A stretch of DNA of 64,000 nt from Aeromicrobium choanae (GCF_900167475.1 NZ_LT796768.1:434001-498000), one strand, 5' to 3'. Shown: positions 19,611 to 28,466, numbered from the stretch's first letter. Translations and numbers: made by a program. Notes: generated by a model not told the origin, from the sequence alone.

Positions 19611-22600
19611 TCAGTAGACGTCCTTCGCGTAGCGCCCTTCCTCGGCCAGCCCGGCGAGCCAGTCGCGCGCACCGTCGCGCGACAGGCCTCCGTGGCGCTC
19701 GGCCAGGTGCAGCAGCGTGGCCTCGACGTCCTTGGCCATGTGCACGCGGTCGCCGCACACGTAGAGGTGAGCACCCTCGTCGAGCCAGCGCCACAGGTCG
19801 AGGCCCTGCTCGCGCATCCGGTCCTGCACGTAGACACGGCGGTCCTGGTCGCGCGAGAACGCCGTGTCGAGCCGGGTCAGCACGCCGTCGCGGCGCAACG
19901 ACTCGAGCTCGTCGCGGTAGAGGAAGTCCGTGGTCGCGTTGCGGTCGCCGAAGAACAGCCAGTTCGGGCCGGGCTCGCCGGCGAGCGCGCGGTGCTTCAG
20001 GAACCCGCGGAACGGCGCGACGCCGGTGCCGGGGCCGATCATGATCGCGGCGGCGCCGGGGTCGCTCGGTGGGCGGAAGTGACGCTGGCGCTGCACGTGG
20101 ATGCTGACGTCCTGCTCCCCCGCCCGGTCGGCGAGGTGACTCGAGCAGATGCCGTGCCGCCGCAGGCCGTGCACGCGGTGCCGGACCACCGAGACGGTCA
20201 CCTGGACCTCGCTCGGGTCCTCGAGCGGGCTGGACGAGATCGAGTACTGCCGCGGCGTGAGTGGGCCGAGCACGGTGAGCCACTGGTCGAGTCGCGCCAG
20301 TGTGGGGTGGTCGTGCAGCAGGTCCACGATCTGCCGACCCCACGCCCACTCCTGCACCGCGAGCCGGTCGTCGGGGTCGGGCAGGCCGCTCACGGCACCG
20401 CGATGGCGGTCGATGACGAGCCGCACGACGGCCGGGGTGATCGTGACCGGGTCGTACCGCTCGGCCAGCGCGTCGGCGAGGCGCACCGGCTCGCCGTCGG
20501 ACTCCAGCAGGGCGTCGCCGTCGAGCCCGGTGAGCGTCAGCCAGGCGTCGACGTAGGCCGGGTCCACGCGGGGCGCCACCGCGAGCGCGTCGCCCGGCTC
20601 GTACTCGAGCGTGCCCTCGGGCAGGTGGAAGCCGAACCGTCGCACCTCCTTGGACGAGTCGGTCGCCGTCAGCAGCTCGTTGCGCGTCAGCCTCGTGACG
20701 AGAGGTCGGTTGCGGCCGTACGCCGGGGTGTCGGGCTCGGTCACCGTGATCGCGTCGACGGCGCCCAGCGCGCGGCCCACGGAGTCGAGCCAGGCCGAGG
20801 CCGGGGCGTCGAAGGCCGGCTCACAGTCGGCGCGTGCGGCGAGGCGCTCGGCACCGAGGTCGGCCAGGCGCTCGTCGAGGCGCCGTCCGAACCCGCAGAA
20901 GTCGGCGTACGTGGAGTCGCCGAAGGCCAGCACGCTGTACCGAAGCCCGACGAGGCGTGGCGCGTCTGCCGCGAGGAGGCGCCAGAACGCCGCCGCCTCC
21001 GTGGGTGGGTCGCCGTCGCCCGTCGTGCTCGTGACGAACAGGACCGTGCCGGTGAGGTCCTCGGGGCGGACGCCGGCGAGCGAGCGGTGGACGGCGGTCA
21101 GGCCCCTCCCGGTGAGGAGGCGGACGAGCTCCGGGGCGTGGTCCTCCACGCGCCCCGTCTGCGACGCGGTGAGGATTGTGACGTCGGCCGAGGCGTCCTG
21201 CGGGTCGGGAGCAACGGCGGCGAGCACCTCGGCGAACCACGCCCGCACCTCCGGCGCGACCGGTGCCGACGGCGGCAGCGTGGGTGCCTGGTGCGTCATC
21301 GCGGCCAGGTAGCCCGCGAGCCAGGCCGTCTCCAGCTCGGACGGCTCCGTGCCCACCGGTGGCGCGACCGGCAGCCGGATCGGCGCGCGCTCCAGGCGCA
21401 CCGCGCAGGCCTTGAACTCCGGCTGCAGCGAATCGGGGTCGACCGCGTCGTTCGTGACGGCGTTGACCGCCAGCCCCTCCCCCGTCATCTCGCCCCAGTG
21501 CATCGGCGCGAAGCAGGTGCCGGGCAGCACGCGGTCGGTGACGACGGCCGGCAGCACCGCCTCGCCACGCCGCGAGACGATCCGCACCGGCGACCCCTCG
21601 CCGATCCCGAGCGCCGCCGCGTCGTCGGGATGGACCTCGACGAAGGGGTCGGGGTTGAGCCGGTTCAGACGCGGGACCTTGCCGGTCTTGGTCATGGTGT
21701 GCCACTGGTGCGGCAGCCGCCCGGTGTTGAGGACCACGGGGAAGTCGTCGTCGGGCAGCTCGGCCGGGGGCAGGTGGGGCCGGGCGTGGAAGACGGCGCG
21801 CCCGTCGGGCATCGGGAACGAGATGCCGGCGTCGTCGACGTAGCGGACCGGGTTGCGGCGCTCGCCGCCCGGCGGGCACGGCCACTGCAGCGAACCCTCG
21901 CGGAGACGCTCGTAGGTCGCACCGCGCAGGTCGTACCCGGTGGCCGGGTTGGCGAACGCCCGGATCTCCTCGAACACCTCCTCGGCGCTGTCGAAGGCGA
22001 AGGCCTCGCCGAAGCCGAGGCGGGTCGCGATGTCGGCGATGAGCCTCCAGTCGGGGCGGGCGTCGCCCGGCGGCGGTCCGACCGGCCGGCACAGCGTGAG
22101 GTTGCGCTCGGAGTTCACCATGACGCCCTCGGCCTCGGTCCACAGCGCGGCGGGCAGGGCGATGTCGGCGTGGGTGAGCGTCTCGTTCTCGGCGTAGGAG
22201 TCCTGCACCACCACGAGGTCGGCCGCGGCCAGCCCCTCCAGCACGGTGGAGCGGTTCGCCACGGAGTGCACGGGGTTGGTGCAGATGATCCAGGCCGCCT
22301 TGACCTCGCCCGCCGCCAGCTGCTCGAACAGGTCGATCGTGCCGCGGCCGACCTCGTCGCGGATCGCGCCCGGGGAGAGCCCCCACACGTCCTCGCAGAA
22401 CGAGCGGTCGGCGGCCGAGACCACCGAGCGCTGCCCCGGCAGCCCCGGGCCCATGTAGCCCATCTCGCGGCCGCCCATCGCGTTCGGCTGGCCCGTCAGC
22501 GAGAAGGGGCCCGAGCCGGTGCGGCAGATCGCCCCGGTGGCCAGGTGCAGGTTGCAGATCGCGTTGGTGTTCCAGGTGCCGTGCGTGGACTGGTTGAGGC

Positions 22601-23492
22601 CCATGGTCCAGCAGGTCATCCAGTCGCCCGCCTCGGCGATCCACCCGGCGACGGTGCGCAGGTCGTCGGCGGCGATGCCGGTCGTGGCGGCGACGGCGTC
22701 GGGCGCGTAGTCGGCCATCATCGCCTCGACGTCGTCCCAGCCGCGCGTGTGGTGGTCGACGAACTCGCGGTCGACGGCCCCCGCCTCCAGCAGCAGGTGC
22801 AGCAGCCCGTTCAGGAAGGCCAGGTCGGTGCCGGGCCGGATCTGGCAGAAGAGGTCGGCCTTCTCGGCGGTCGCGGTGCGGCGGGGATCGACGACGACGA
22901 GGCGCGCACCGGCCTTGACTCGCTCCATCATCCGCAGGAACAGGATCGGGTGGGCGTCGGCCATGTTCGAGCCGATCACCAGGAACAGGTCGGCGTGGTC
23001 GAAGTCGTCGTAGGAGCCGGGCGGGCCGTCGGCGCCCAGCGACTGCTTGTAGCCGGTGCCCGCGCTGGCCATGCACAGCCGCGAGTTCGACTCGATGTTG
23101 ACGGTGCGCAGGTAGCCCTTGGCCAGCTTGGTGGCGAGGTACTGCGCCTCCAGTGACATCTGGCCCGAGACGTAGAGCGCCACCGCATCGGGTCCGTGCT
23201 CGTCGATCACCGTGCGGAACCGGGTGGCCGCCTCGTCGAGCGCCGCCTCGATCCCGACCTCGACCCGCTCGGCTCCCCGGTCGGACCGCACCGATGCCTT
23301 CTCCATGCGTCCCGGTGCGGCGAGCAGGTCGGCGGTGGTGGCGCCCTTCGTGCAGAGCCGTCCGGCGTTGGCGGGGTGACCGGCCGTGCCCACGGCGCCG
23401 GTGACCCGCACCGTGTCGTGCCGCCGCTCGACCTGCAGCGTCAGTCCGCACCCGACGCCGCAGTAGCCGCAGACGGTGTCGACCATCGTCAC
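19611..23492 (-). CDS. Assimilatory nitrate reductase fused to sulfite-reductase-type flavoprotein
   Basis: 1293 residues. Residues 1-700: molybdopterin oxidoreductase with an N-terminal [4Fe-4S] site (CGYCGVGCGL and GRLCTKG) and molybdopterin guanine dinucleotide-binding blocks. Residues about 760-890: flavodoxin-like FMN domain (ILTASQTGRVEDHA, VTSTTGDGDPP). Residues about 920-1293: FAD/NADPH reductase module (RQYSISSSPL, GPGTGVAPFRGFL, YVCGDRVHMAKDV). So NADPH electrons can pass FAD to FMN to the Fe-S/Mo site within one chain. Start GTG 23492 overlaps the cbiX stop as GTGA; ATG 23486 is an alternative. Last gene of the nir/nas chain; reduces nitrate to nitrite for NirBD. Confidence 0.92.
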   Translation of the reverse strand: MTMVDTVCGYCGVGCGLTLQVERRHDTVRVTGAVGTAGHPANAGRLCTKGATTADLLAAPGRMEKASVRSDRGAERVEVGIEAALDEAATRFRTVIDEHGPDAVALYVSGQMSLEAQYLATKLAKGYLRTVNIESNSRLCMASAGTGYKQSLGADGPPGSYDDFDHADLFLVIGSNMADAHPILFLRMMERVKAGARLVVVDPRRTATAEKADLFCQIRPGTDLAFLNGLLHLLLEAGAVDREFVDHHTRGWDDVEAMMADYAPDAVAATTGIAADDLRTVAGWIAEAGDWMTCWTMGLNQSTHGTWNTNAICNLHLATGAICRTGSGPFSLTGQPNAMGGREMGYMGPGLPGQRSVVSAADRSFCEDVWGLSPGAIRDEVGRGTIDLFEQLAAGEVKAAWIICTNPVHSVANRSTVLEGLAAADLVVVQDSYAENETLTHADIALPAALWTEAEGVMVNSERNLTLCRPVGPPPGDARPDWRLIADIATRLGFGEAFAFDSAEEVFEEIRAFANPATGYDLRGATYERLREGSLQWPCPPGGERRNPVRYVDDAGISFPMPDGRAVFHARPHLPPAELPDDDFPVVLNTGRLPHQWHTMTKTGKVPRLNRLNPDPFVEVHPDDAAALGIGEGSPVRIVSRRGEAVLPAVVTDRVLPGTCFAPMHWGEMTGEGLAVNAVTNDAVDPDSLQPEFKACAVRLERAPIRLPVAPPVGTEPSELETAWLAGYLAAMTHQAPTLPPSAPVAPEVRAWFAEVLAAVAPDPQDASADVTILTASQTGRVEDHAPELVRLLTGRGLTAVHRSLAGVRPEDLTGTVLFVTSTTGDGDPPTEAAAFWRLLAADAPRLVGLRYSVLAFGDSTYADFCGFGRRLDERLADLGAERLAARADCEPAFDAPASAWLDSVGRALGAVDAITVTEPDTPAYGRNRPLVTRLTRNELLTATDSSKEVRRFGFHLPEGTLEYEPGDALAVAPRVDPAYVDAWLTLTGLDGDALLESDGEPVRLADALAERYDPVTITPAVVRLVIDRHRGAVSGLPDPDDRLAVQEWAWGRQIVDLLHDHPTLARLDQWLTVLGPLTPRQYSISSSPLEDPSEVQVTVSVVRHRVHGLRRHGICSSHLADRAGEQDVSIHVQRQRHFRPPSDPGAAAIMIGPGTGVAPFRGFLKHRALAGEPGPNWLFFGDRNATTDFLYRDELESLRRDGVLTRLDTAFSRDQDRRVYVQDRMREQGLDLWRWLDEGAHLYVCGDRVHMAKDVEATLLHLAERHGGLSRDGARDWLAGLAEEGRYAKDVY

Positions 23493-24205
23493 ACCGCGGT
23501 CGCGAGGTCGTGGGCGCAGGCGGCGGCGTACCGCTCCAGCACGAGGGACACCAGTCGCTCGTCGGGCCGGCGCTCGTCGAGCAGGGGGGCGGTGACGACG
23601 TCGGCCCCGGCCCGGCCGAGAGCGTCGTGGAAGTGACCGGGCGCGAGCAGGTGGCTGGCGACCAGCACCCGTCGGCCCGGGCGCCTCACGGCGGCCACGA
23701 CCTCGCCCAGCGGCGTGCCGCAGTGGCCCACGTGGCCGAGCTCGACGCGACGGCCGAGCCGGACCGAGAGATCGGCGGCCGTCGCGCGGAGGTCGGCCAG
23801 CGCGCGCGGGTCACTGGACGCGGAGGCACCCAGCACCACCGTGTCGTCGGGTCGCAGGCCCTCGTCGTGCAGGCGCGACACCAGCGTCCGCGTGATGGCG
23901 GGGTGCGGTCCCAGCGGGTCGGCCGCGACGTGACCGGGCCGCCTCGTGACGACGCCCGCGATGTCGTGGTGCACGTGGTAGCCGGCCGACAGCAGCAGCG
24001 GGACGACCACGGCGGGTCGGTCGGCCACCGAGGCGGCGACCTCGGGCAGGGCCGGCTCCTGGACGTCGACCCAGGTGTCGCGGACCTCCACGGAGGGCAG
24101 CGCCCGGCGCACGGCCTCGACGAGGGCGGCCACCGCGGCGGCGCCCCGGGCCGAGCGGGTGCCGTGGCTGCAGGCGATCAGGACGGGCCGTGACGCGATC
24201 CTCAT
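23489..24205 (-). CDS. Sirohydrochlorin chelatase (CbiX-type)
   Basis: 238 residues. The N-terminus VLIACSHGTRSARG carries the CbiX/SirB metal-binding His, and VVVPLLLSAGYHVHHDIAG the second His cluster. Inserts Fe2+ into sirohydrochlorin to make sirohaem, the NirB cofactor; cobalt cannot be excluded. ATG 24205 overlaps the stop of the second micro-ORF by four bases, with GGAGG 7 bases upstream inside that micro-ORF. Its own stop overlaps the nitrate reductase start. Confidence 0.93.
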   Translation of the reverse strand: MRIASRPVLIACSHGTRSARGAAAVAALVEAVRRALPSVEVRDTWVDVQEPALPEVAASVADRPAVVVPLLLSAGYHVHHDIAGVVTRRPGHVAADPLGPHPAITRTLVSRLHDEGLRPDDTVVLGASASSDPRALADLRATAADLSVRLGRRVELGHVGHCGTPLGEVVAAVRRPGRRVLVASHLLAPGHFHDALGRAGADVVTAPLLDERRPDERLVSLVLERYAAACAHDLATAV

Positions 24206-24360
24206 GACGCCACCTCCGTGAAAAGCGCAGAGTACGTCGGCGCCGTCATGACTTGTCTGATGCTCACTCGCTGACGCTCGCTCATGACGCCACCTCCGTG
24301 GAAAGGGCAGAGTATGTCGGCGCCGTCATGATTTCTCTGATGCTCACTCGCTGACGCTCG
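24201..24360. repeat. Tandem 80-base duplication
   Basis: Two adjacent copies, 24201-24280 and 24281-24360, identical at 75 of 80 positions (differences at unit positions 21, 26, 35, 52 and 55). The period of 80 equals one 84-base micro-ORF minus its 4-base overlap, so the duplication copies exactly one cistron and keeps every overlap in frame. Confidence 0.97.
24202..24285 (-). CDS. Micro-ORF 2, 27-residue peptide in nitrate operon
   Basis: 27 residues starting MSERQRVSIRQVMTAP and ending ALFTEVAS. The ATG overlaps the stop of micro-ORF 1 (ATGA) and its TGA overlaps the cbiX ATG. GGAGG 7 bases before its start lies in the last codons of micro-ORF 1. It differs from micro-ORF 1 by E11Q, I12V and S22F, with two silent changes. 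Hydrophilic and without membrane span, Cys or His. Not a family I recognise. Translation is inferred from the overlap and ribosome-site geometry. Confidence 0.6.
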   Translation of the reverse strand: MSERQRVSIRQVMTAPTYSALFTEVAS

Positions 24361-24365
24361 CTCAT
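24282..24365 (-). CDS. Micro-ORF 1, 27-residue peptide in nitrate operon
   Basis: 27 residues starting MSERQRVSIREIMTAP and ending ALSTEVAS. Its ATG overlaps the TGA of the HemD-like gene (ATGA), with GGAGG 7 bases upstream in the HemD-like coding end. The last codons GAG GTG provide the same GGAGG-N7 site for micro-ORF 2. The first eight codons (GAGCGTCAGCGAGTGAGC) look like a GC-rich quasi-palindromic motif seen near gene starts in high-GC actinobacteria, so part of it may derive from a non-coding repeat. Confidence 0.6.
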   Translation of the reverse strand: MSERQRVSIREIMTAPTYSALSTEVAS

Positions 24366-25489
24366 GCGATGTCCTCCCGGTGGAGTGGTTCGAGGCGGTA
24401 GCCGCGCTTGACGACGGTCTTGACGAGGCTGCGGTCGCCGAGGGCCTCCCGGAGGCGCCCGACGGCGACGTCGGCGGCATGGTGGTCGTCGGTGGCGCGA
24501 GGCAGCACCGACAGCACCTGGTCGCGGGTGAAGACGGCGCCGGGGTCGGACGCCAGCAGCCGCAGGACGGCCAGTCCGGCGGGCGGGAGCGGCAGCACCG
24601 CGTGGTCGAGGGTGGCCGCCGTGGCGTGCAGGCGCAGCCGGCCGGTGGCGACGTCGACGCCGAGGTCGTCGCCGCCGAAGTGCAGGACGATCGACCTCAC
24701 GAGGGCACCGAGGCGGCCGCGGTCGGGCACGAGCGGCTCGAAGCCCGCGACGACGAGGGGCTCGGCGGTGACCGGCCCGACGGCGGCGAGCACGAGTCGT
24801 CCCTCCCGCGCCAGCTCCAGCAGGGTGGCCCGCTCGCCGAGGTCGCGCACGACGGACAGCCAGGCGCTCGCACCGGGGGCGGACGTGAAGACGATCGCGT
24901 CGAAGCCACCGGACGCGGCGTCGCGCACCGACCGTTCGACGGCCTCGGGATCCGGCGGCGGGCCCCACCGGTAGACCACGAGGGGCACCGTGGACGCGCC
25001 GGCCGCCGTGACCGCGGACTCCAGCCCGTCGTCGCCGGCACCGTGGTGCTGCACCGCGATCCGCATCCCCTCGACGCCCTCGGCCACGAGGTACTCGGCC
25101 ATCTCACGCGACGTCTCGGACTCGGCGACCCAGTCCGCCACGAGCCCCGAGGCCTGGATGGCGCCTCGGGCCTTGGGCCCTCGCGCGACGATCCGCGCCG
25201 CCGCCAGGACCTCGAGCAGCGGCTCGAGCAGGTCGACGGACTCGGCCGTCTCCAGCCAGCTGCGGAAGCCGATGCCGGTCGTGACCACCACGACGTCCGG
25301 GCGGTCGGCGATGAGCTCCTGCGTGCGCCGCACGAGCGTGTCCTCGTCGATGTGTGCCTCGACCCCGAGCGTCGCGGCGATGTGCACCTGCGCGCCGCGG
25401 CGCACCAGCGCGCTCGCCAGGTCGGTGGCGCGGCGCTGCGCCGTGACGAGGATGCGGGTTCCGGCGAGCACCGGCCCGTGAGGGGTCAC
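24362..25489 (-). CDS. Uroporphyrinogen-III synthase with C-terminal winged-helix domain
   Basis: 375 residues from GTG 25489 (VTPHGPVLAGTRILVTA), overlapping the nirD stop as GTGA. Residues about 10-260 form the HemD fold (two Rossmann-like lobes; VVVVTTGIGFRSWLE, DAIVFTSAPGASAWL). Residues about 285-370 match the OmpR/PhoB-type winged helix (GAVFTRDQVLSVL, VAVGRLREALGDRSLVKTVVKRGYRL). The same architecture occurs next to nirBD and cbiX in mycobacteria. It may make uroporphyrinogen III for sirohaem, regulate the nitrate genes, or both. No phospho-receiver domain is present. Confidence 0.9.
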   Translation of the reverse strand: MTPHGPVLAGTRILVTAQRRATDLASALVRRGAQVHIAATLGVEAHIDEDTLVRRTQELIADRPDVVVVTTGIGFRSWLETAESVDLLEPLLEVLAAARIVARGPKARGAIQASGLVADWVAESETSREMAEYLVAEGVEGMRIAVQHHGAGDDGLESAVTAAGASTVPLVVYRWGPPPDPEAVERSVRDAASGGFDAIVFTSAPGASAWLSVVRDLGERATLLELAREGRLVLAAVGPVTAEPLVVAGFEPLVPDRGRLGALVRSIVLHFGGDDLGVDVATGRLRLHATAATLDHAVLPLPPAGLAVLRLLASDPGAVFTRDQVLSVLPRATDDHHAADVAVGRLREALGDRSLVKTVVKRGYRLEPLHREDIA

Positions 25490-25848
25490 GCGTCCCCCCG
25501 CCGCAACCACACGACGTCGTCGACGACCCGCACGTCCCAGTGCCCCAGCGAGACCTCGGGGTCGTCGAGGCAGACGCCGGTGCGCAGGTCGAACACCTGC
25601 TTGTGCAGGGGTGAGGCGACCGTGGGCACGTCGCCCCGCGACCCGACGAGACCGCGGGCGATGACGTTCGAGCCCGTGAACGGGTCGCGGTGGCCCACCG
25701 CGAGGATCTCGCCGTCGCCGACTCGGAAGAGCGCCACCTGCTCGCCGTTCACCAGCGCCGCGGCGCCCCGGTCGACCCAGAGCCGGTCGATCGTGCACAC
25801 GGCGGTCCACGCCGACTCGGAGACCGTCTCCGACAAGGCCGCGCTCAC
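25486..25848 (-). CDS. nirD: Nitrite reductase small subunit
   Basis: 120 residues from GTG 25848, overlapping the nirB stop as GTGA. Rieske-like fold of the NirD family (VNGEQVALFRVGDGEILAVG, PLHKQVFDLRTGVCLDD) without the Cys/His ligands of true Rieske proteins, as is normal for NirD. Partner of NirB in NADH-dependent reduction of nitrite to ammonium in the cytoplasm. Confidence 0.94.
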   Translation of the reverse strand: MSAALSETVSESAWTAVCTIDRLWVDRGAAALVNGEQVALFRVGDGEILAVGHRDPFTGSNVIARGLVGSRGDVPTVASPLHKQVFDLRTGVCLDDPEVSLGHWDVRVVDDVVWLRRGDA

Positions 25849-28406
25849 TGCACAGCCTCCGTCCGCACGGGCAGCGTGCCGCCGGCGATCACGACGGGGT
25901 CGGCGGGCCGGCGCTGGCCCCGCTCCTCGACGTAGGACAGGTCGGGATCGGGGGTGTCCGGGGCGTTGACGAAGGAGCCGAACTGCGCCAGCTTCTCCGG
26001 GTCGGCCAGGGTCTGCGCCCACTCGTCGGCGTAGTTCTCGACGTGCTCGGCCATCTGCGCGTCCAGCTCCTCCCCGATGCCCAGCGAGTCGTGCAGCACG
26101 ACGTCGCGCACGTGCTCGATGCCGCCCTCGATCGACTCGATCCACGGCGCCGTCCGCTGCAGCCGGTCGGCCGTGCGCACGTAGTAGAGCAGGAACCGGT
26201 CGATGGCCCGGATGAGCTCCTCGGTGGTGAGATCCTCCGCGAAGAGCTGGGCGTGGCGGGGCATGAAGCCGCCGTTGCCGCCGACGTACATGTTCCAGCC
26301 GTGGTCGGTGGCGATGACCCCGACGTCCTTGCCGCGGGCCTCGGCGCACTCGCGGGCGCACCCGGAGACGCCGAGCTTGATCTTGTGCGGCGAGCGCAGG
26401 CCGCGGTACCGCAGCTCGAGCTCGACGGCCAGGCCGACGGAGTCCTGCACGCCGTACCGGCACCAGGTCTGGCCCACGCACGACTTCACGGTGCGCAGGC
26501 TCTTGCCGTACGCGTGACCCGACTCGAAGCCGGCGTCCACGAGGCGCTTCCAGATCGCCGGCAGCTGGTCGATGCGGGCGCCGAAGAGGTCGATCCGCTG
26601 ACCGCCGGTGATCTTGGTGTAGAGCCCGAAGTCGGCGGCGACCTGGCCGATGACGATGAGCCCCTCGGGCGTGACCTCGCCACCCGGGATCCGGGGCACG
26701 ACCGAGTACGTGCCGTCCTTCTGCAGGTTCGCCATGACGTGGTCGTTGGTGTCCTGCAGGCGCGCGTTCTCGCGGTCGAGCACGTGGCCGCGCCCCAGCG
26801 TGGACAGGATCGAGGCGGCGACGGGCCGGCAGATGTCACAGCCGTGACCGCGTCCGTGCTTGGCGATCAGCTCGCTGAACGAGCCGATGCCCGTCATGCG
26901 GGCGACCTCGTACAACTCGGCGCGGCTGAGGTCGAAGTGCTCGCACAGCGCGTTGCTGACCGCGATGCCCTGCGACTCGAGCTCGGCGTTGACGATCTGC
27001 TTCACCAGCGGCACGCACGAACCGCAGCTGGTGCCGGCCTTCGTGCATGCCTTCACGCCGGCGAGGTCGGTGCACTCACCGCCACTGATCGCGCACCGGA
27101 TGGTGCCCGCCGACACGTTGTTGCAGGAGCAGACGGTGGCCGCGTCGGGCAGGGCACCCGTGGTCGGCGGCTCCACGCCGTCGGGCATGAGCCAGGCCGC
27201 GGGATCGCTGCCGAGCTCGGCGTCGACCATCGGCCGCAGGCTCGTGTAGGCCGAGGCGTCGCCGACGAGCATGCCGCCGAGCAGCGTGGAGGCGTCGTCG
27301 CTCATCACGAGCTTCTTGTAGACGCCCGCGAGCGGGTCGGCGTAGACGACCTCGAGGCTGCCACCCTTCGCGGCGAAGGCGTCGCCGAAGCTGGCGACGT
27401 CGACGCCCATCAGCTTGAGCTTGGTGGACAGGTCGGCGCCGGTGAAGGCGGCCGAGCCGCCGAGCAGCCGGTCCGCCACGACCTCGGCCATCGTGTAACC
27501 CGGACCCACGAGGCCCCAGACGCGGTCGGCGATGCAGGCGACCTCGCCGATGGCCCAGATGTGGTCGTCGCTGGTGCGGCACGCCGGGTCGGCCATGATG
27601 CCGCCACGCGGGTGCACCTCGAGCCCCGCCTCGCGGGCCAGCTCGTCGCGGGGACGCACGCCGGTGGCGAAGACGACGACGTCGGCCGGGATGGTCTCGC
27701 CGTCGGCGAACGTCATCCGGCCGACCTTCTTCGTGCCCCGGCCGGTGCGTACGGACTTCGTCGCGGTGGAGGTGCGCACCTCGACGCCGAGCCCCTCGAT
27801 GAGGCGGCGCAGCGCCTGTCCCCCGGCGAGGTCGAGCTGCACGGGCATGAGGCGGTCGGCGAACTCGACGACCGTGCACTCCGCACCCAGCTCGCGCAGG
27901 GCGCCGGCGGCCTCGAGGCCCAGCAGGCCGCCGCCGATGACGACGCCGCGGGCAGGATGACCGAGCTGCTCGCCGCGGTCACGCACCCACGTGCGCAGCT
28001 CGGTGACGTCGTCGACCGTGCGGTAGACGAAGCAGCCCGGCAGGTCGGCACCGTCGATCGGCGGCACCGCGGCGTACGAGCCGGTGGCCAGCACGAGCTC
28101 GTCGTAGTGCTCCTCGCGACCGTGCACCGTGACCGTGCGGGACTCCCGGTCGATGCCCCTGACCTGGGCGTGACGGTGCAGGCGGACGCCCGGCGTGCGC
28201 CACAGGCCCTGGTCGCCGAGCAGCAGGTCGTCGGGGTCGGCGACCGTGAAGAAGGAGGTGAGCGCCACACGGTCGTACGGCGGGCGGCTCTCCTCCCCGA
28301 ACACGTCGATGTCCCACTGCGCGGTCGCGCCGCGCTCGACGAGTGCCTCGACCAGGCGGCGCGCCACCATGCCGGCGCCGACGACGATGAGTCTCTTGCG
28401 TGTCAT
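25845..28406 (-). CDS. nirB: Nitrite reductase large subunit, NADH-dependent
   Basis: 853 residues from ATG 28406 (MTRKRLIVVGAGMVARRL); the frame is open to 28457 but the extra 17 residues precede the Rossmann start. Order: FAD/NAD(P)-binding module, BFD-like [2Fe-2S] domain (VCSCNNVSAGTIR, CTKAGTSCGSCVPLV), ferredoxin-like half domain, then the sirohaem/[4Fe-4S] site with SCVGQTWCRYG and GCARECAEARG. Six-electron reduction of nitrite to ammonium. Heads the nir/nas chain and diverges from narK across 189 bases. Confidence 0.96.
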   Translation of the reverse strand: MTRKRLIVVGAGMVARRLVEALVERGATAQWDIDVFGEESRPPYDRVALTSFFTVADPDDLLLGDQGLWRTPGVRLHRHAQVRGIDRESRTVTVHGREEHYDELVLATGSYAAVPPIDGADLPGCFVYRTVDDVTELRTWVRDRGEQLGHPARGVVIGGGLLGLEAAGALRELGAECTVVEFADRLMPVQLDLAGGQALRRLIEGLGVEVRTSTATKSVRTGRGTKKVGRMTFADGETIPADVVVFATGVRPRDELAREAGLEVHPRGGIMADPACRTSDDHIWAIGEVACIADRVWGLVGPGYTMAEVVADRLLGGSAAFTGADLSTKLKLMGVDVASFGDAFAAKGGSLEVVYADPLAGVYKKLVMSDDASTLLGGMLVGDASAYTSLRPMVDAELGSDPAAWLMPDGVEPPTTGALPDAATVCSCNNVSAGTIRCAISGGECTDLAGVKACTKAGTSCGSCVPLVKQIVNAELESQGIAVSNALCEHFDLSRAELYEVARMTGIGSFSELIAKHGRGHGCDICRPVAASILSTLGRGHVLDRENARLQDTNDHVMANLQKDGTYSVVPRIPGGEVTPEGLIVIGQVAADFGLYTKITGGQRIDLFGARIDQLPAIWKRLVDAGFESGHAYGKSLRTVKSCVGQTWCRYGVQDSVGLAVELELRYRGLRSPHKIKLGVSGCARECAEARGKDVGVIATDHGWNMYVGGNGGFMPRHAQLFAEDLTTEELIRAIDRFLLYYVRTADRLQRTAPWIESIEGGIEHVRDVVLHDSLGIGEELDAQMAEHVENYADEWAQTLADPEKLAQFGSFVNAPDTPDPDLSYVEERGQRRPADPVVIAGGTLPVRTEAVQ

Positions 28407-28450
28407 GCATCCAGCCTCGGTGTCGCAGGTTTCCGACCCGATATCTGGAT

Positions 28451-28466
28451 GTAACAAACAATGACA
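28451..28466. promoter_or_regulatory. Weak candidate GlnR-like site in nirB-narK intergenic region
   Basis: GTAAC, six bases (AAACAA), then TGACA lies 45 bases upstream of nirB in an unusually AT-rich stretch. The GlnR consensus is roughly gTnAC-n6-GaAAC; only the first half-site fits well. GlnR control of nitrate genes is known in actinobacteria, which is the reason to list it. Confidence 0.25.

Noticed and set aside
19692-23156. 1154-codon plus-strand frame opposite the nitrate reductase fusion
   Set aside because: Low-complexity Arg/Val/Gly/His sequence with no domain; the opposite strand encodes a complete multi-domain enzyme.
24201-24360. Attachment site or recombination scar
   Set aside because: The 80-base repeat matches the micro-ORF period exactly, is contained in an operon, and no integrase or tRNA lies nearby.
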